The position numbers and the translations under genes are program-made. From NCBI GenBank assembly GCA_937879855.1, contig CALFMO010000063.1, positions 1-64,000 of the forward strand: 64,000 nt of DNA. Reading direction: 5' to 3'. Shown here in pieces: positions 44,783 to 54,765 of the stretch (positions within the stretch are counted from its first letter, which is position 1; the number at the start of each line of letters is the position of its first letter). The DNA comes from an uncultured Acidobacteriaceae bacterium. Lineage in GTDB: Bacteria; Acidobacteriota; Terriglobia; Terriglobales; Acidobacteriaceae. The notes below the pieces were generated by a model that made no database searches, was not told the origin of the DNA, and was given only the letters and a program-made list of their open reading frames with translations.

Positions 44783-47700
44783 ATGCGTTTATCGAGAGCA
44801 TTACTGACTCTAACGAGTGCGGTTTGTCTGTTTTCCGCCGCGGTTGCTCAGGTGGCGCCGAGCGCCATCGTGGGTTCAGTCACAGATCCGTCAGGAGCGG
44901 TCATGAGCGGAGTAGAGGTCACCATCGCCGACGTCAATACCGGATCCGAGCGAAAACTGAAGACCGGTGCCGACGGGGGCTACACGGCGGAAGACGTGAA
45001 GCCCGGGTCTTACGCGATTACTGCCAGGGCATCTGGCTTCAAAGAAACGAAGGTCATTGGTATTGTCTTGCAGGTAGCCCAGCGGGCGCGTGTCGATATC
45101 ACACTCCAAGTAGGAACCTCCGCCCAGCAGGTTGAAGTGCAGGGCGCGGCGCCAACTCTCGAAACTGAGACCTCGTCGGTTGGAAAGGTGATCGACACGC
45201 AGGATGTTGAGAATCTGCCCCTCAATGGTCGACAGTTTTTGCAGCTCGCGACCTTGATCCCTGGCGTTCACAGAACCTATAACCCGCCTTACCTTGAGAC
45301 TACTGGGGGCAGCGTCTCTGAAAACGGTATGTCCAATGAATCCAACAACACAATGGTCGATGGCATCATGAACCAAGAGACGGGTGCCGGGCGAATGACG
45401 TTTTCACCGAGCGTCGACATGATTCAAGAATTTAAGATGCAGACCAACACTTACGATTCTGAGTATGGGCGGACGGGTGGAGCTCAAATCGAGGTTATCA
45501 CTAAACGGGGCGGGAACAGCTACCACGGCTCAGCCTATGAGTTCATCCGCAATAACGTCTTGGATTCCAGGCCTTATTTTCAAAGAGGGTCGCTCCCCGC
45601 GTTTCGGCGTAATCAGTTCGGCGGGACCTTTGGGGGACATATTCCCCACTCCAAGAAAGACTTTTTTTTCTTTTCGTACGAAGGACTCCGTCTGCGGCAA
45701 GGATTAACTGCGGTATTGAGCCTTCCTCCAGCCGCAATCCGTGGAGGAGATTTCTCCGGAACCGGAACTACCATCTATGATCCGCTAACCTTGGATCCGA
45801 ACACCGGTCAGCGGCAGCCGTTTCCCGGAGATGTGATTCCCGCCAACCGGCTTAACCCCACCACGCTGTATTTCTTGAACAGATTCCTGCCTAACCCTGC
45901 CCCGGGCAGCGGCGTCAGCAACAACTATATATCGAATCCAAACCAGACCAACAATACTAACCAGTACAGCATCCGGTACGACAGAGACTTCTCAGCGAAG
46001 GATTCTATAACCTTCCGGTACACGCGAAACAAAACTTTCCTGCTTCTCCCCAGGGGTGACTCCGGAGTGGCCACGCCTTTGCCTGGTCTCGGAGAGCTTA
46101 TCAATTTGTATGGTAACAACCATCAGGGAAAGTGGACACACCTCTTCAACACCACGACCATGAACACCCTGACTATTGGGTTTAGTCAGTACAACCAACA
46201 ACGGCATCCCGAAACGACCAATAAAAATATTATTCCAGACTCTGGTATGCAAGGAGTAAACGACGTGCAGGCCGGGATCCCTGCTTTCAATATCGCTGGT
46301 TTTAGCAGTTTAAACGATAACTATGTTTCTCCCATTTCGCAACCGTTTGACAACTATGTCTTGAACGATACTTTTGCCAAGGTATGGGGGAAACATTCTT
46401 TGCGGTTCGGAGGCGGGATCCTCTACAATCGCACACAATCATTCCTCAATTTGTTTGATCGTGGCACCTTGAATTTTAGTCCCACGTATTCAACTCCCTC
46501 AATAGGTGCGGCGGGGAATGAGTACAACGCTTTCGCCGAATTCCTGCTAGGGGCTCCGACGTCCACGTCGATTTGGCTGAACCCAGTCAAAACGGACTGG
46601 AGATCGCACACCGAATATTGGTTCTTACAGGACGACTGGAAGGTCACGCCAAACCTGTCGGTTAACCTGGGTGCGCGTTACGACCTTTATACTCGCCCCT
46701 ATGATACTGGGAATCGGGAATCAGCATTTGATCTTGGTACACAAAAAGAGGTCTTTCCTGGTTCAGTACCCAATCTGCCAGGAGTTCCGCCGGGATCCGT
46801 CACTGCTGAGAGCTTGGGGTATTCCCGCCAGTTGCAGTTTCAGACGACGCACAACAACTTCAGCCCACGAGTTGGATTTGCTTGGAGAATGTTTGGGAAC
46901 GAAAAGACAGTCATTCGCGGTGGCACTGGCGTTTTCTACAACTGGCTTGTGATTGACTCTGCGACGAACTTAGCGCTTGGCCCGCCCTGGGTGCCGCGCA
47001 CATCGATCAGCTGTAATAATGATGTTCCGTGCACGAATGCGACCAACCCGTTTTCTGCCACGATCCCCATTGGCTTCAGCGGAAACCTTGCCATTAAGAC
47101 CAATAGAACACCTTACGTTGTCCAATTCTCTCTTGGCGTCCAGCGCGAGCTGACTCCGACCACGAGCTTTGAAGTGAACTACGTGGGGAATGCGGCTTTC
47201 AAGAACCTATTGGGTTTAAATCTCAACCAACCTGTGCCCGGTCCTGGTCCGATTAATCCCCGACGTCCTTACCCAAACCTGGGCGACCTGAGCGGCTACT
47301 TCAGTATAGGCAGGTCGCACTACGACTCGCTGCAAACCGCGCTCCGCAAGACTTACGACTCCACCGGATTGGTTGTTCTTGCGTCCTACACCTATAGTCA
47401 TGCGTTGGGTGACTCCATCAGCGGGCCGCAAGTCAATGAAAGGCCATCGGGTGCAATACGCGACAATAGACATCCTGATGCAGAGTACGGAAATACCAGC
47501 TACGACATCCGTCACATTTTTTCACTAAGCGGAACCTACCAGCTGCCATTTGGGAAGGGCAGGCCGTTCGCGAATTCGGCTGCCGGCGTTGCGGATGCGA
47601 TTATCGGTGGCTGGAGCCTGGATACGATTCTGAGCTTCCAAACGGGACAGTGGATTACGCCGAATGATATCGTGAACGTCTCGAACGCCGGGGGCAGTCG

Positions 47701-48052
47701 CCCCGATGTAATCGGGAATCCGAACGGATTCTCCCATCCGAACAGGGCGGCGGAAATACGACAGTGGTTTAACACGGCTGCATTCCAGCGGGCTGCCCAA
47801 TTCACGTTCGGAAACGCCGGCACGGGGATTATAGAAACGCCAGGCTATAGCGACGTGGATCTCTCCCTGCAGAAACGCTTTCCCATTGGGGAGCGACTCG
47901 GTATGCAATTTCGAGCCGAGTTCTTCAATGCATTCAATCACACGAATCTCGGCGCACCCAATACAAGTTTTGGGTCTCCGGGCTTTGGCACCATTAACAG
48001 TATTGTGGGGTCGGCGCGGGACATCCAGTTTGGATTACGCTTTGACTTTTAG
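44783..48052 (+). CDS. Oar-like TonB-dependent outer-membrane receptor, 1089 aa
   Basis: ATG 44783 follows GGGGAGACC and begins a signal peptide (LSRALLTLTSAVCLFSAAVA). A carboxypeptidase-regulatory-like domain (AIVGSVTDPSGAVMSGVEVT), a plug domain (VENLPLNGRQFLQLATLIPG) and a long beta-barrel follow, ending in the aromatic C-terminal strand IQFGLRFDF expected for barrel assembly. This is the large acidobacterial receptor type, thought to import oligosaccharides or other bulky substrates with TonB/ExbBD energy. It is divergent from the TPR-ASPIC pair. The start before 44783 in the open frame (MLREVQREGE) is less likely. Operator and promoter are upstream. Confidence 0.93.
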   Translation: MRLSRALLTLTSAVCLFSAAVAQVAPSAIVGSVTDPSGAVMSGVEVTIADVNTGSERKLKTGADGGYTAEDVKPGSYAITARASGFKETKVIGIVLQVAQRARVDITLQVGTSAQQVEVQGAAPTLETETSSVGKVIDTQDVENLPLNGRQFLQLATLIPGVHRTYNPPYLETTGGSVSENGMSNESNNTMVDGIMNQETGAGRMTFSPSVDMIQEFKMQTNTYDSEYGRTGGAQIEVITKRGGNSYHGSAYEFIRNNVLDSRPYFQRGSLPAFRRNQFGGTFGGHIPHSKKDFFFFSYEGLRLRQGLTAVLSLPPAAIRGGDFSGTGTTIYDPLTLDPNTGQRQPFPGDVIPANRLNPTTLYFLNRFLPNPAPGSGVSNNYISNPNQTNNTNQYSIRYDRDFSAKDSITFRYTRNKTFLLLPRGDSGVATPLPGLGELINLYGNNHQGKWTHLFNTTTMNTLTIGFSQYNQQRHPETTNKNIIPDSGMQGVNDVQAGIPAFNIAGFSSLNDNYVSPISQPFDNYVLNDTFAKVWGKHSLRFGGGILYNRTQSFLNLFDRGTLNFSPTYSTPSIGAAGNEYNAFAEFLLGAPTSTSIWLNPVKTDWRSHTEYWFLQDDWKVTPNLSVNLGARYDLYTRPYDTGNRESAFDLGTQKEVFPGSVPNLPGVPPGSVTAESLGYSRQLQFQTTHNNFSPRVGFAWRMFGNEKTVIRGGTGVFYNWLVIDSATNLALGPPWVPRTSISCNNDVPCTNATNPFSATIPIGFSGNLAIKTNRTPYVVQFSLGVQRELTPTTSFEVNYVGNAAFKNLLGLNLNQPVPGPGPINPRRPYPNLGDLSGYFSIGRSHYDSLQTALRKTYDSTGLVVLASYTYSHALGDSISGPQVNERPSGAIRDNRHPDAEYGNTSYDIRHIFSLSGTYQLPFGKGRPFANSAAGVADAIIGGWSLDTILSFQTGQWITPNDIVNVSNAGGSRPDVIGNPNGFSHPNRAAEIRQWFNTAAFQRAAQFTFGNAGTGIIETPGYSDVDLSLQKRFPIGERLGMQFRAEFFNAFNHTNLGAPNTSFGSPGFGTINSIVGSARDIQFGLRFDF

Positions 48053-48079
48053 TGGCGAAGTGCAACGTTCTTGAGATAA

Positions 48080-48108
48080 GCCGCTGAGAAAGCGTATCTT
48101 CCAGCGGC
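48080..48108 (+). terminator. Possible hairpin after the TonB-receptor gene
   Basis: GCCGCTG (48080-48086) pairs with CAGCGGC (48102-48108) across a 15-base loop, 28 bp after the receptor stop, followed by CTATTTCTC. This is a plausible but weak terminator. Confidence 0.3.
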
Positions 48109-48278
48109 CTATTTCTCGCGCACGATTGTATACGAGTGGTGCTGCCCCCAAATGACTGTTGTGTCCTAGTCAGACCATCCTACGCTCGCTGGGAATCGAA
48201 GAATCGCGAGGACTGATCGCACCTTCGTTTTGTCAGCGAAAGTCACCCAGAACTTTGATGTTGGATTAAGGTAAAGCC

Positions 48279-50414
48279 ATGTCCAACGGTATAACTCGTC
48301 GCGTATTCCTGCAGTCGACCTCGATGCTAGCGGGAGCAACTTTGATCGGGACATCGGCGGCGCCGGGTGCCCCACTGCCGGCTTCGCCAGCGGAGGCCGA
48401 CCTCGGTGAGACTGAAACCGCGCTGACACTGCGGCTGCAGAGCGAAGATGTAGTCGAGGCAGAAATACGCGAGTACCTGATGAAGCGGGTTCGACCGCTC
48501 CCCGAGCCGAAGAGCGCGGCCGAGTGGACCGCCGACGAAAAGCGCTTACGGAAACACCTGCTGGAGAATGTGATATTTCATGGATGGCCGAAGGAATGGG
48601 TGGATTCACCGCCCAAATTCGAGGATCTCGGGCTTATCCCGTCGGGAAAGGGATACCGCTTACGCAAGCTCCGATACGAAATTGTTCCGGGATTTCTGAC
48701 GACCGCACTTCTGCGCGAACCAGAGAACCCGAGCGGAAAGTGTCCTGCAACGATCAACGTAAACGGCCATGACCCGAGTGGAAAAGCGGCCAAGTATGAG
48801 CAGAAGCGCTGCATCAACAACGCTCTGCAAGGAATGTACGCCTTGAGCCTAGAGTGGGTAGGAATGGGGGAAATGGCCCGTCCTGAGAATGATCACTGGA
48901 ACGGATCGCACCTTAATCTTGTCGGGGCCAGTCCCACCGGATTGCACTATCTCGCGCTACGTCGGGGCCTAGACTACCTCTGCCAACATCCCAACGTAGA
49001 TTGCAGAAAAATCGGTATTACCGGACTTTCCGGGGGCGCGTGGCAGAGCATTATCAGTGCCTCCTTGGACGAGCGCATCGCCGCCGCGATACCCGCGTGC
49101 GGATACTTCTCGTTCACATCGGCAATCGAGCGCAACTCGGATGTGGGAGACATGGAGTATCATCCGCACGACCTGTTTATTGATGGCGATTACTCGACGC
49201 TTACCGCCATGATGGCGCCGCGACCCACGATGTTGATTTACGGAGCGGTGGACGAATACGGACTGCGAGCTCCGCTGCAGAAGCCTCATCTTTATGACGA
49301 GGTAAAGCCCTTCTTTAAGTTGTACGGGAAGGAAGATAATTTCGTATGGCACGAAAATCTCGATCCCGGAACACACAACTATGAACTCGACAATCGCGAG
49401 CAATCCTACGCGTTCTTTACTAAGCACTTTGGTCTTCCGGTTGTCGATCGCGAAGTGTCGGTCGATTCCGACATGAAAACCTACGAAGAGCTCAAGGTAG
49501 GCATTCCGGCAGATAACCTCACCATTACCAGTCTAGCAAGAAAGATGGCCGCGCAAATCCAACGCTCGCCTGTACCGGGGGATGCGATGGCCAGAGGCAT
49601 GTGGGCCACAAAGTCGAGAGCGCGACTTAAGGAAGTTGTGCGTTATTCGCCCGTGACGGTGAAACATGAGTGGCCTCAGTTCAGCGATCGAAGCAAAGGA
49701 ATCGAGACGCTGGGCTGTCTCCTTGAATTCACTAACGACCTTAGGGCCACCGCTGTGTGGGTTAGATCAACATCTACCACCGATAATGCTCCGGTGGCAA
49801 TTGTGCTGGATGACAGCGGCGGCCGATCGACCGGAACCGATCTTCTTTCGGAACATCTCAAGCGCGGGGATCAGGTTCTGGCCGTGAATTTAATCTTCAC
49901 CGGAGACGCGTCGCCCGACTACCCTAAGAATGAACCCGTGCATGTGCCCGAGGTGTACACCCAATTATTAACCTCGCCGAAACAGATGCCCGGAGTGGTG
50001 GGATGGCTAAAGACGAGGCCGCCCTCCGCGTTATATGGATTGTTGTTGTCTGCCGCGGGAGACCGTCCACTAGGCATGCAGGCGGCACAGTTGATTGGAA
50101 TTGCAGACTGGGTGCGGCAAAAGAGGGGCTCGCGTTCCATCTCCGTGGAAACAATTGGGATTAGGAATCAGGTCACGGCATTGATCGCCGCGGGGCTGGA
50201 GCCGACGCGTTTTTCCGACCTCAAGGTTCGCGAAGGCATGAAGAGCCTGGGCTATCTGCTGGAGGACGACGTCCATTATCAGGATGCCCCCGATCTATTT
50301 TGCCTCGATCTGTACAAAGATTTCGATATCGACCTTTTGGCAGCGCTCGGCGAGCCCACAAAAATTACTCAGACATACATCGAGGCTCGACCTGTTAGCG
50401 CGAAAAGGAGCTAA
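48279..50414 (+). CDS. Secreted acetylxylan-esterase-like alpha/beta hydrolase, 711 aa
   Basis: The N-terminus (NGITRRVFLQSTSMLAGATL) is a Tat-like signal. An alpha/beta-hydrolase domain has PATINVNGHDPSGKAAKYEQ, LEWVGMGEMARPENDHWNGS, the nucleophile elbow GLSGGAWQSIISASLDERI and a DPGTHNYELDN segment near the catalytic His. This is the fold of CE7/CE15-related esterases, which remove acetyl or glucuronoyl groups from xylan-type polymers. A second, less clear C-terminal region (about 400-711) has another hydrolase-like half (VAIVLDDSGGRSTGTDLLSE), so the protein may be a tandem. AAGG lies upstream of the ATG. It follows the TonB receptor on the same strand with 226 bp between. Confidence 0.75.
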   Translation: MSNGITRRVFLQSTSMLAGATLIGTSAAPGAPLPASPAEADLGETETALTLRLQSEDVVEAEIREYLMKRVRPLPEPKSAAEWTADEKRLRKHLLENVIFHGWPKEWVDSPPKFEDLGLIPSGKGYRLRKLRYEIVPGFLTTALLREPENPSGKCPATINVNGHDPSGKAAKYEQKRCINNALQGMYALSLEWVGMGEMARPENDHWNGSHLNLVGASPTGLHYLALRRGLDYLCQHPNVDCRKIGITGLSGGAWQSIISASLDERIAAAIPACGYFSFTSAIERNSDVGDMEYHPHDLFIDGDYSTLTAMMAPRPTMLIYGAVDEYGLRAPLQKPHLYDEVKPFFKLYGKEDNFVWHENLDPGTHNYELDNREQSYAFFTKHFGLPVVDREVSVDSDMKTYEELKVGIPADNLTITSLARKMAAQIQRSPVPGDAMARGMWATKSRARLKEVVRYSPVTVKHEWPQFSDRSKGIETLGCLLEFTNDLRATAVWVRSTSTTDNAPVAIVLDDSGGRSTGTDLLSEHLKRGDQVLAVNLIFTGDASPDYPKNEPVHVPEVYTQLLTSPKQMPGVVGWLKTRPPSALYGLLLSAAGDRPLGMQAAQLIGIADWVRQKRGSRSISVETIGIRNQVTALIAAGLEPTRFSDLKVREGMKSLGYLLEDDVHYQDAPDLFCLDLYKDFDIDLLAALGEPTKITQTYIEARPVSAKRS

Positions 50415-50776
50415 GACTGTCGAAGAGACGGTGAAGACCCACTTTCCGTGTTTAGCTGCGATCTATGTACGTAGGGCATTTGCACTTCTCTAATAGCAGA
50501 CAATATTGTTCTTCGCTGTCTCGGAGGCGATCCTTCGCGGATTTTCGTTTGGAAATATCTCCGCCATACCCGAGGCGTACATCGGATCGCTGTCCTGGCC
50601 GAAAATGGCCGACTGGCTGGTTCAACACGTATCGTACGGCCCGTCCTTCTTCCTGGCGCCCGCAATGATTGTGTAAGTTTTTACATGGAGTTTTCTTGTT
50701 GGTGCCCAGCAGAATGAGTCATGTCGAACGTGGAACGAGTTTGCATTCGGGGGTTACGGGTGTACGCTAGGTATCG
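50415..50776. other. 362 bp between convergent genes, with a possible gene-end remnant
   Basis: A 59-codon plus-strand frame without a start (50497-50676) reads ILFFAVSEAILRGFSFG, then IPEAYIGSLSWPKMADWLVQ and GPSFFLAPAMIV before its stop. It looks like the tail of a lost gene but I cannot name the family. The rest shows nothing. Confidence 0.3.
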
Positions 50777-51685
50777 TCAGGAGAGCGCAAAAAAGCGATT
50801 CTCTAATTGCCCTGTCACACCGGTTTCCATTGCATAGAGTCCGCCCGCTAAGCGGTCACCTGGCGGGGAGTCGGCCGAGGCCGTTGTGATATATAGCGTT
50901 CTTCGATCGGCACCGCCAAAGGTGCAGGTCGTGATATTCTTCACCGGCATTTCGATGATACGGTCTATTTTGCCGTCGGGTGCGACTCGGACGACACATC
51001 CGCCGGAGTATCGACAGTTCCACAAATAACCATCGGCATCAACGGTGGACCCGTCCGGTAGGCCCCGCGGAAAGTCCTGCAGAAATGGCGCCTCGCCTGA
51101 CACCTTGCCCGTGCCCGGATCGTAATCATACGACCAAATCGTGTTAGCGAGGCTATCTCCAAAATAGAATCTCCGGTGGTCGGGGCTCCACGCCAGAGTG
51201 TTAGAGATTCCGAGTTCACGCCGCCATATGCTCACTTCACCGTTTGGATCCACGCGGTAGAGAACGCCGTCCGTGCCACCGGCTTCGCTTGCCGAGCCAT
51301 CCGCATTCACGTTGTTGCGCATGGATCCGATCCAAAGCGAACCGCGAGGATCGGCCCGTGCGTCGTTACACCGGACCTTGGGGAAGCCATCCAGATGAAA
51401 GCCGTGTTCGCGGCGAATGTCCGACGCGGGTTCCCAGAAAATCACGCGCGAGCCCAGCACGACTGTGAGTACTCCATTCTGGTTTGTCAAGACTAAGGCT
51501 GTGACCGGTTCGTCGAAAAACCATGTGCGAACACACTGGTCAGCGAGAGTAAAACGATGCACCAGGAAACGGTTGACATCAGTCCAATACACCGCCTCTT
51601 CCGCGGCATGCCATACCGCGCCTTCTCCGCATCGGTCGCCAGTCGGTGCAACACAGATGGGCGATGACATCATCAGCGCACTCAT
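50777..51685 (-). CDS. SMP-30/gluconolactonase family lactonase, 302 aa
   Basis: This six-bladed propeller of the SMP-30/LRE family would hydrolyse sugar lactones to aldonic or aldaric acids. The metal ligands are visible: Glu in GEGAVWH, Asn in LGISNTLAWSPD, and Asp in GLPDGSTVDADGYLWN. RVDPNGEVSIWRREL and NTIWSYDYDPGTGKV are typical blade strands. No signal peptide is seen, so it is probably cytoplasmic. Its ATG overlaps the stop of the MFS transporter (51682-51685), so the two are coupled; the GH39-like gene is further upstream. It would act after the SDR dehydrogenase and before the enolase-superfamily dehydratase across the divergent promoter. Confidence 0.88.
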   Translation of the reverse strand: MSALMMSSPICVAPTGDRCGEGAVWHAAEEAVYWTDVNRFLVHRFTLADQCVRTWFFDEPVTALVLTNQNGVLTVVLGSRVIFWEPASDIRREHGFHLDGFPKVRCNDARADPRGSLWIGSMRNNVNADGSASEAGGTDGVLYRVDPNGEVSIWRRELGISNTLAWSPDHRRFYFGDSLANTIWSYDYDPGTGKVSGEAPFLQDFPRGLPDGSTVDADGYLWNCRYSGGCVVRVAPDGKIDRIIEMPVKNITTCTFGGADRRTLYITTASADSPPGDRLAGGLYAMETGVTGQLENRFFALS

Positions 51686-52941
51686 GCAACGTCCTCCACT
51701 GCCTTCATTTTAGCGGCGGAGACATTACCGGGCGATCCAATGAAGTTCCACAAGAGCGCAGCAATAAAGCTGAAAGCAGCTGCCAAGCACAGGGCACTCA
51801 CCCAACCGAAATGACTTGCGACCCAGGGCGTGAGGATGGGAGCAATAATGCCGCCGATGCCCGCCCCGGTATTCATGGTTCCAGATACGGTGGCCGAGTA
51901 TTCCGGAAAAATCTCTACGGCCGTCGCGAAATAGCAGCTGATGGCAAGGTAAACTCCGCCAGCGGCTAAGGAGAGACAAGCTACCGCGAGATATGCCCAA
52001 GGGATAAGGGCGCCGCAGGGAATAAGGATGGCAGCGGTGATTAGACCTCCCATCACAACCCGACGGCGAGCCGAGGCTTTCCCAATTTTAGGAATCAGGC
52101 GGTCACTCAAAGCGCCGCCGAGGGGAGCTGAGATGGCCATGGTGAGAAAAGGCATGGCGGTAAAAAATGAACTCCGGAGCATGGATATTTTTCGAATATC
52201 CACCAGATATGGAAAGAACCAGAAATAATAGACGTAGGTGACGTAGCCAAAAAAGAAGATGGAGATGACCAGCATCCAGACTTGGGAATTAGTAAGTATC
52301 AGCCTCCAGGGAGTTTCGGGTTTGGGCTCAACAGATAGTTGGGCGTGCGAGGCGGATGTTGATGGCTCCGGCATTCCTGAATGAAAAGCAAAAGCCAGCA
52401 AGAGTCCAATCGCCGCGGATATGTAAAACGCCGAGCGCCAGCCCAAGTGCACAACGACCCAAGCCACTGCCGGCGGGGTGAATGCCGATCCGGTGCCGAT
52501 GCCTGCAAACATCACTCCCGCCGCCAGTGCATGTTCCTGAGGACCGAATGAGTCTCCGATGATGCCGTTCGCACAAGGAAAGGCGCCGGCTTCGCCGGCG
52601 CCAACCATGAAGCGAGTTATCCAGAATGCGGGCAACAGATAGGCAGCGGTCGTGATAAAACCCTTTCCGGCCCATCCGCTCATTGCGGTGAAGACCGACC
52701 ACCAGACGAGGGCGAGTGTAAGCGATTTCTTGTGTCCAAAGTGGTCGCCAATCCATCCCGCCGGAATCTGGAAGACGGTGTAACCAACCACGAAGGCGCT
52801 GAATATCATTCCCATCTGCACACGGCCCAGACCGAACTCGGTCTTGATGGAGGGGCTGGCGATTGAAATGTTCACCCGGTCGAGGTAGGTGACGACGCTG
52901 AGCAAAAAGAGAAATCCCAACGTGCGTGTGCGCTTCGGCAT
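51682..52941 (-). CDS. MFS transporter, anion:cation symporter type (hexuronate-like), 419 aa
   Basis: Twelve membrane helices begin with TLGFLFLLSVVTYLDRVNIS, whose DR-N signature is typical of anion:cation symporters such as hexuronate or glucarate transporters. GMIFSAFVVGYTVFQIPAGW, RFMVGAGEAGAFPCANGII and FGWVSALCLAAAFSFIAALL are family landmarks. I start at ATG 52941 (MPKRTRT), where GAGGTG gives a ribosome site; 52950 is an alternative. It lies between the GH39-like gene (34 bp) and the lactonase gene (overlap), making a GH39-transporter-lactonase operon on the minus strand, driven from the divergent region at 54509-54878. Confidence 0.88.
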   Translation of the reverse strand: MPKRTRTLGFLFLLSVVTYLDRVNISIASPSIKTEFGLGRVQMGMIFSAFVVGYTVFQIPAGWIGDHFGHKKSLTLALVWWSVFTAMSGWAGKGFITTAAYLLPAFWITRFMVGAGEAGAFPCANGIIGDSFGPQEHALAAGVMFAGIGTGSAFTPPAVAWVVVHLGWRSAFYISAAIGLLLAFAFHSGMPEPSTSASHAQLSVEPKPETPWRLILTNSQVWMLVISIFFFGYVTYVYYFWFFPYLVDIRKISMLRSSFFTAMPFLTMAISAPLGGALSDRLIPKIGKASARRRVVMGGLITAAILIPCGALIPWAYLAVACLSLAAGGVYLAISCYFATAVEIFPEYSATVSGTMNTGAGIGGIIAPILTPWVASHFGWVSALCLAAAFSFIAALLWNFIGSPGNVSAAKMKAVEDVA

Positions 52942-52975
52942 GCAATTCACCTCGACAAATAATTCACGTTTGCGG

Positions 52976-54508
52976 CTACCTGCTCAGAGTGACGACTGCA
53001 ACGGCAAGTCCAGGCAGAGGTACGTGGTCCCTTTGCATCACTGCTTTACGCGGTGGATCGAAACTGGTGGTTTGATCCACGTATTCGACCTGTGCATCTT
53101 TTCCGTCAGGAAAGGCAATGTCAACAACTCGGTCGCGTTTGTTCACCAGCAGTATCTTCTTTTTTCCATTGCTACTTATAAAGCCTTGCGTGAAGACGTA
53201 GTCGAGCGAGTTGCGCTCGTCTCCAACTTCCGAAGAAATGAACCTCGATTCCACTAATTTATCGCCAGGTGCGAAGTTCTCCCGCAGCACTTTCAAAACC
53301 CAATAGCGAGCGTTCGGCTTGCCGGTGACCCAGTCGACTAGCGTAGTTCCAGGGTATTGTCCCGGATAGTCGATGAGTTCCGCTTCGTCTATCACATCGA
53401 TTCCCAACTGCGTCAAACGCGCATAGAGATAGGCGTACAAGCCGCCGCTGAGATTCCAATATGAATTTGGAATTGGCTGCGTCAATTCCGCGGTGCGCGC
53501 ATTGGGCAGAATTGTGCCTACTTCGTTCACATGCGTAGCCGTGGTGGGAGACAGCCGTTTGCGGATGCGCTCGATATAGCGAACGACATTGATAAAATCT
53601 TCGGCTTGATCGTACAAGGTATGGGTCATCACCTCGGGACTTTCATCCGCACTCGGTATGGCATAGAAGTGATAGGAAATCACATCCAGTGGGATGCCCG
53701 GCTCGTGATGCTTGGGATCGAGGAAATATTCAAAGTACTCGGGATGATTTAATGGACCACTCGGGTCCAAAGCCATGCCCACGAACTTCACTCCGGGAGC
53801 AACTTTACGCACCTGTGTGACGATTGCGTCGTAAATGGCGGTGTAATACTCTGGCGACATTTCGTGTTCTACCCCAACCTCGTTCAGTACCTCCCAGTAA
53901 TCGAATTTGTAGTGATAATCGGAGGCGTGCCACCTCCCATACTCATCTTTAAACCCGCCGTGCGTGTACCAACCAGCAACCCGCGCCCAATAATCCGCCA
54001 CTTCCTTCATGCTGGCATCACGCAACTGCGTGCCCTGTTCATAGTTCCACGCGATCTCGTCGGGATCGATCGGGTATAAGACCGGCTTGTCAGAATTGAA
54101 CATCCACTCCGGAATAGTGCTGATGTTCATGTCCACGGAATGGCCTGAGGTAGCCTCCATGAAGTCCGCAACGACGGGGTCGAGCAACGAGAAATCCCAC
54201 GAGGTCTTTCCATCATGAGGCGGCTCCAACTCGAGCACCGCTAGCCGCGGATAGGGATACCAAGGGGACAATCGGACGTAATCCGTACCAAGTTGGCGTA
54301 GCGCCTGGAACAACTGATCATGAATAGGTTTTGCGCGGCGCATGGGGGGTTCTACGCACACCTCCACCGAAACGGATGTTCGCGACTCTTGAATCACATG
54401 GGCCCAATTGAACTCGATCCGTGCGGGACTCTGAGAAAAAGCGGAAGGCGTCAGGAGAAGCGTGTTACCGACCAGAGAGAGAAAGAGCGCCGTGGTGCAT
54501 TTGGTCAT
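52976..54508 (-). CDS. Secreted GH39-like glycoside hydrolase (copy 2), 510 aa
   Basis: A signal peptide (ALFLSLVGNTLLLTPSAFSQ) precedes a GH-A clan barrel much like the protein at 35968-37479. The acid/base Glu is in FDYWEVLNEVGVEH and the nucleophile Glu in ATHVNEVGTIL. Shared landmarks include PIHDQLFQALRQLGTDYVRL, LDVISYHFYAIPSADESPEV, NSYWNLSGGLYAYLYARL and a C-terminal KKKILLVNKRDRVVDIAFPD. Its position as first gene of the operon with transporter and lactonase suggests it frees the sugar that they then handle. The promoter and operator are at 54553-54614. Confidence 0.83.
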   Translation of the reverse strand: MTKCTTALFLSLVGNTLLLTPSAFSQSPARIEFNWAHVIQESRTSVSVEVCVEPPMRRAKPIHDQLFQALRQLGTDYVRLSPWYPYPRLAVLELEPPHDGKTSWDFSLLDPVVADFMEATSGHSVDMNISTIPEWMFNSDKPVLYPIDPDEIAWNYEQGTQLRDASMKEVADYWARVAGWYTHGGFKDEYGRWHASDYHYKFDYWEVLNEVGVEHEMSPEYYTAIYDAIVTQVRKVAPGVKFVGMALDPSGPLNHPEYFEYFLDPKHHEPGIPLDVISYHFYAIPSADESPEVMTHTLYDQAEDFINVVRYIERIRKRLSPTTATHVNEVGTILPNARTAELTQPIPNSYWNLSGGLYAYLYARLTQLGIDVIDEAELIDYPGQYPGTTLVDWVTGKPNARYWVLKVLRENFAPGDKLVESRFISSEVGDERNSLDYVFTQGFISSNGKKKILLVNKRDRVVDIAFPDGKDAQVEYVDQTTSFDPPRKAVMQRDHVPLPGLAVAVVTLSR

Positions 54509-54552
54509 TAAGATTAGCGTGCCGGCGGAACACCATATAGTGCAACTTGCGC

Positions 54553-54614
54553 ATACTACAAATTGCCGCTTTCGTTGTCAAGCGTGAAGCCGCATGCCGT
54601 TTCATATATGAATC
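54553..54614 (-). promoter_or_regulatory. Promoter and upstream operator of the GH39-MFS-lactonase operon
   Basis: On the minus strand TTGACA (54576-54581) and TAGTAT (54553-54558) are 17 bases apart, a strong promoter. Upstream lies GATTCA-TATA-TGAAAC (plus strand GTTTCATATATGAATC, 54599-54614), one mismatch from a perfect GTTTCA-N4-TGAAAC palindrome, with 17 bases between it and the -35. This is the same distance as at the TonB-receptor promoter. Confidence 0.65.
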
Positions 54615-54765
54615 AGTTTGTATCGAGAGTCGCGCAGCTGTGACAACTTCACGGGGCCCCGTGGCGGCAGATATTTGCCATAGCGCGATCTCGCAAGTAA
54701 GCCCAAGAAGACACTGCATGAGCCCCAACATGTTTCGCGTCAGCCGGCGCAGGCTGGGTAAAGCT

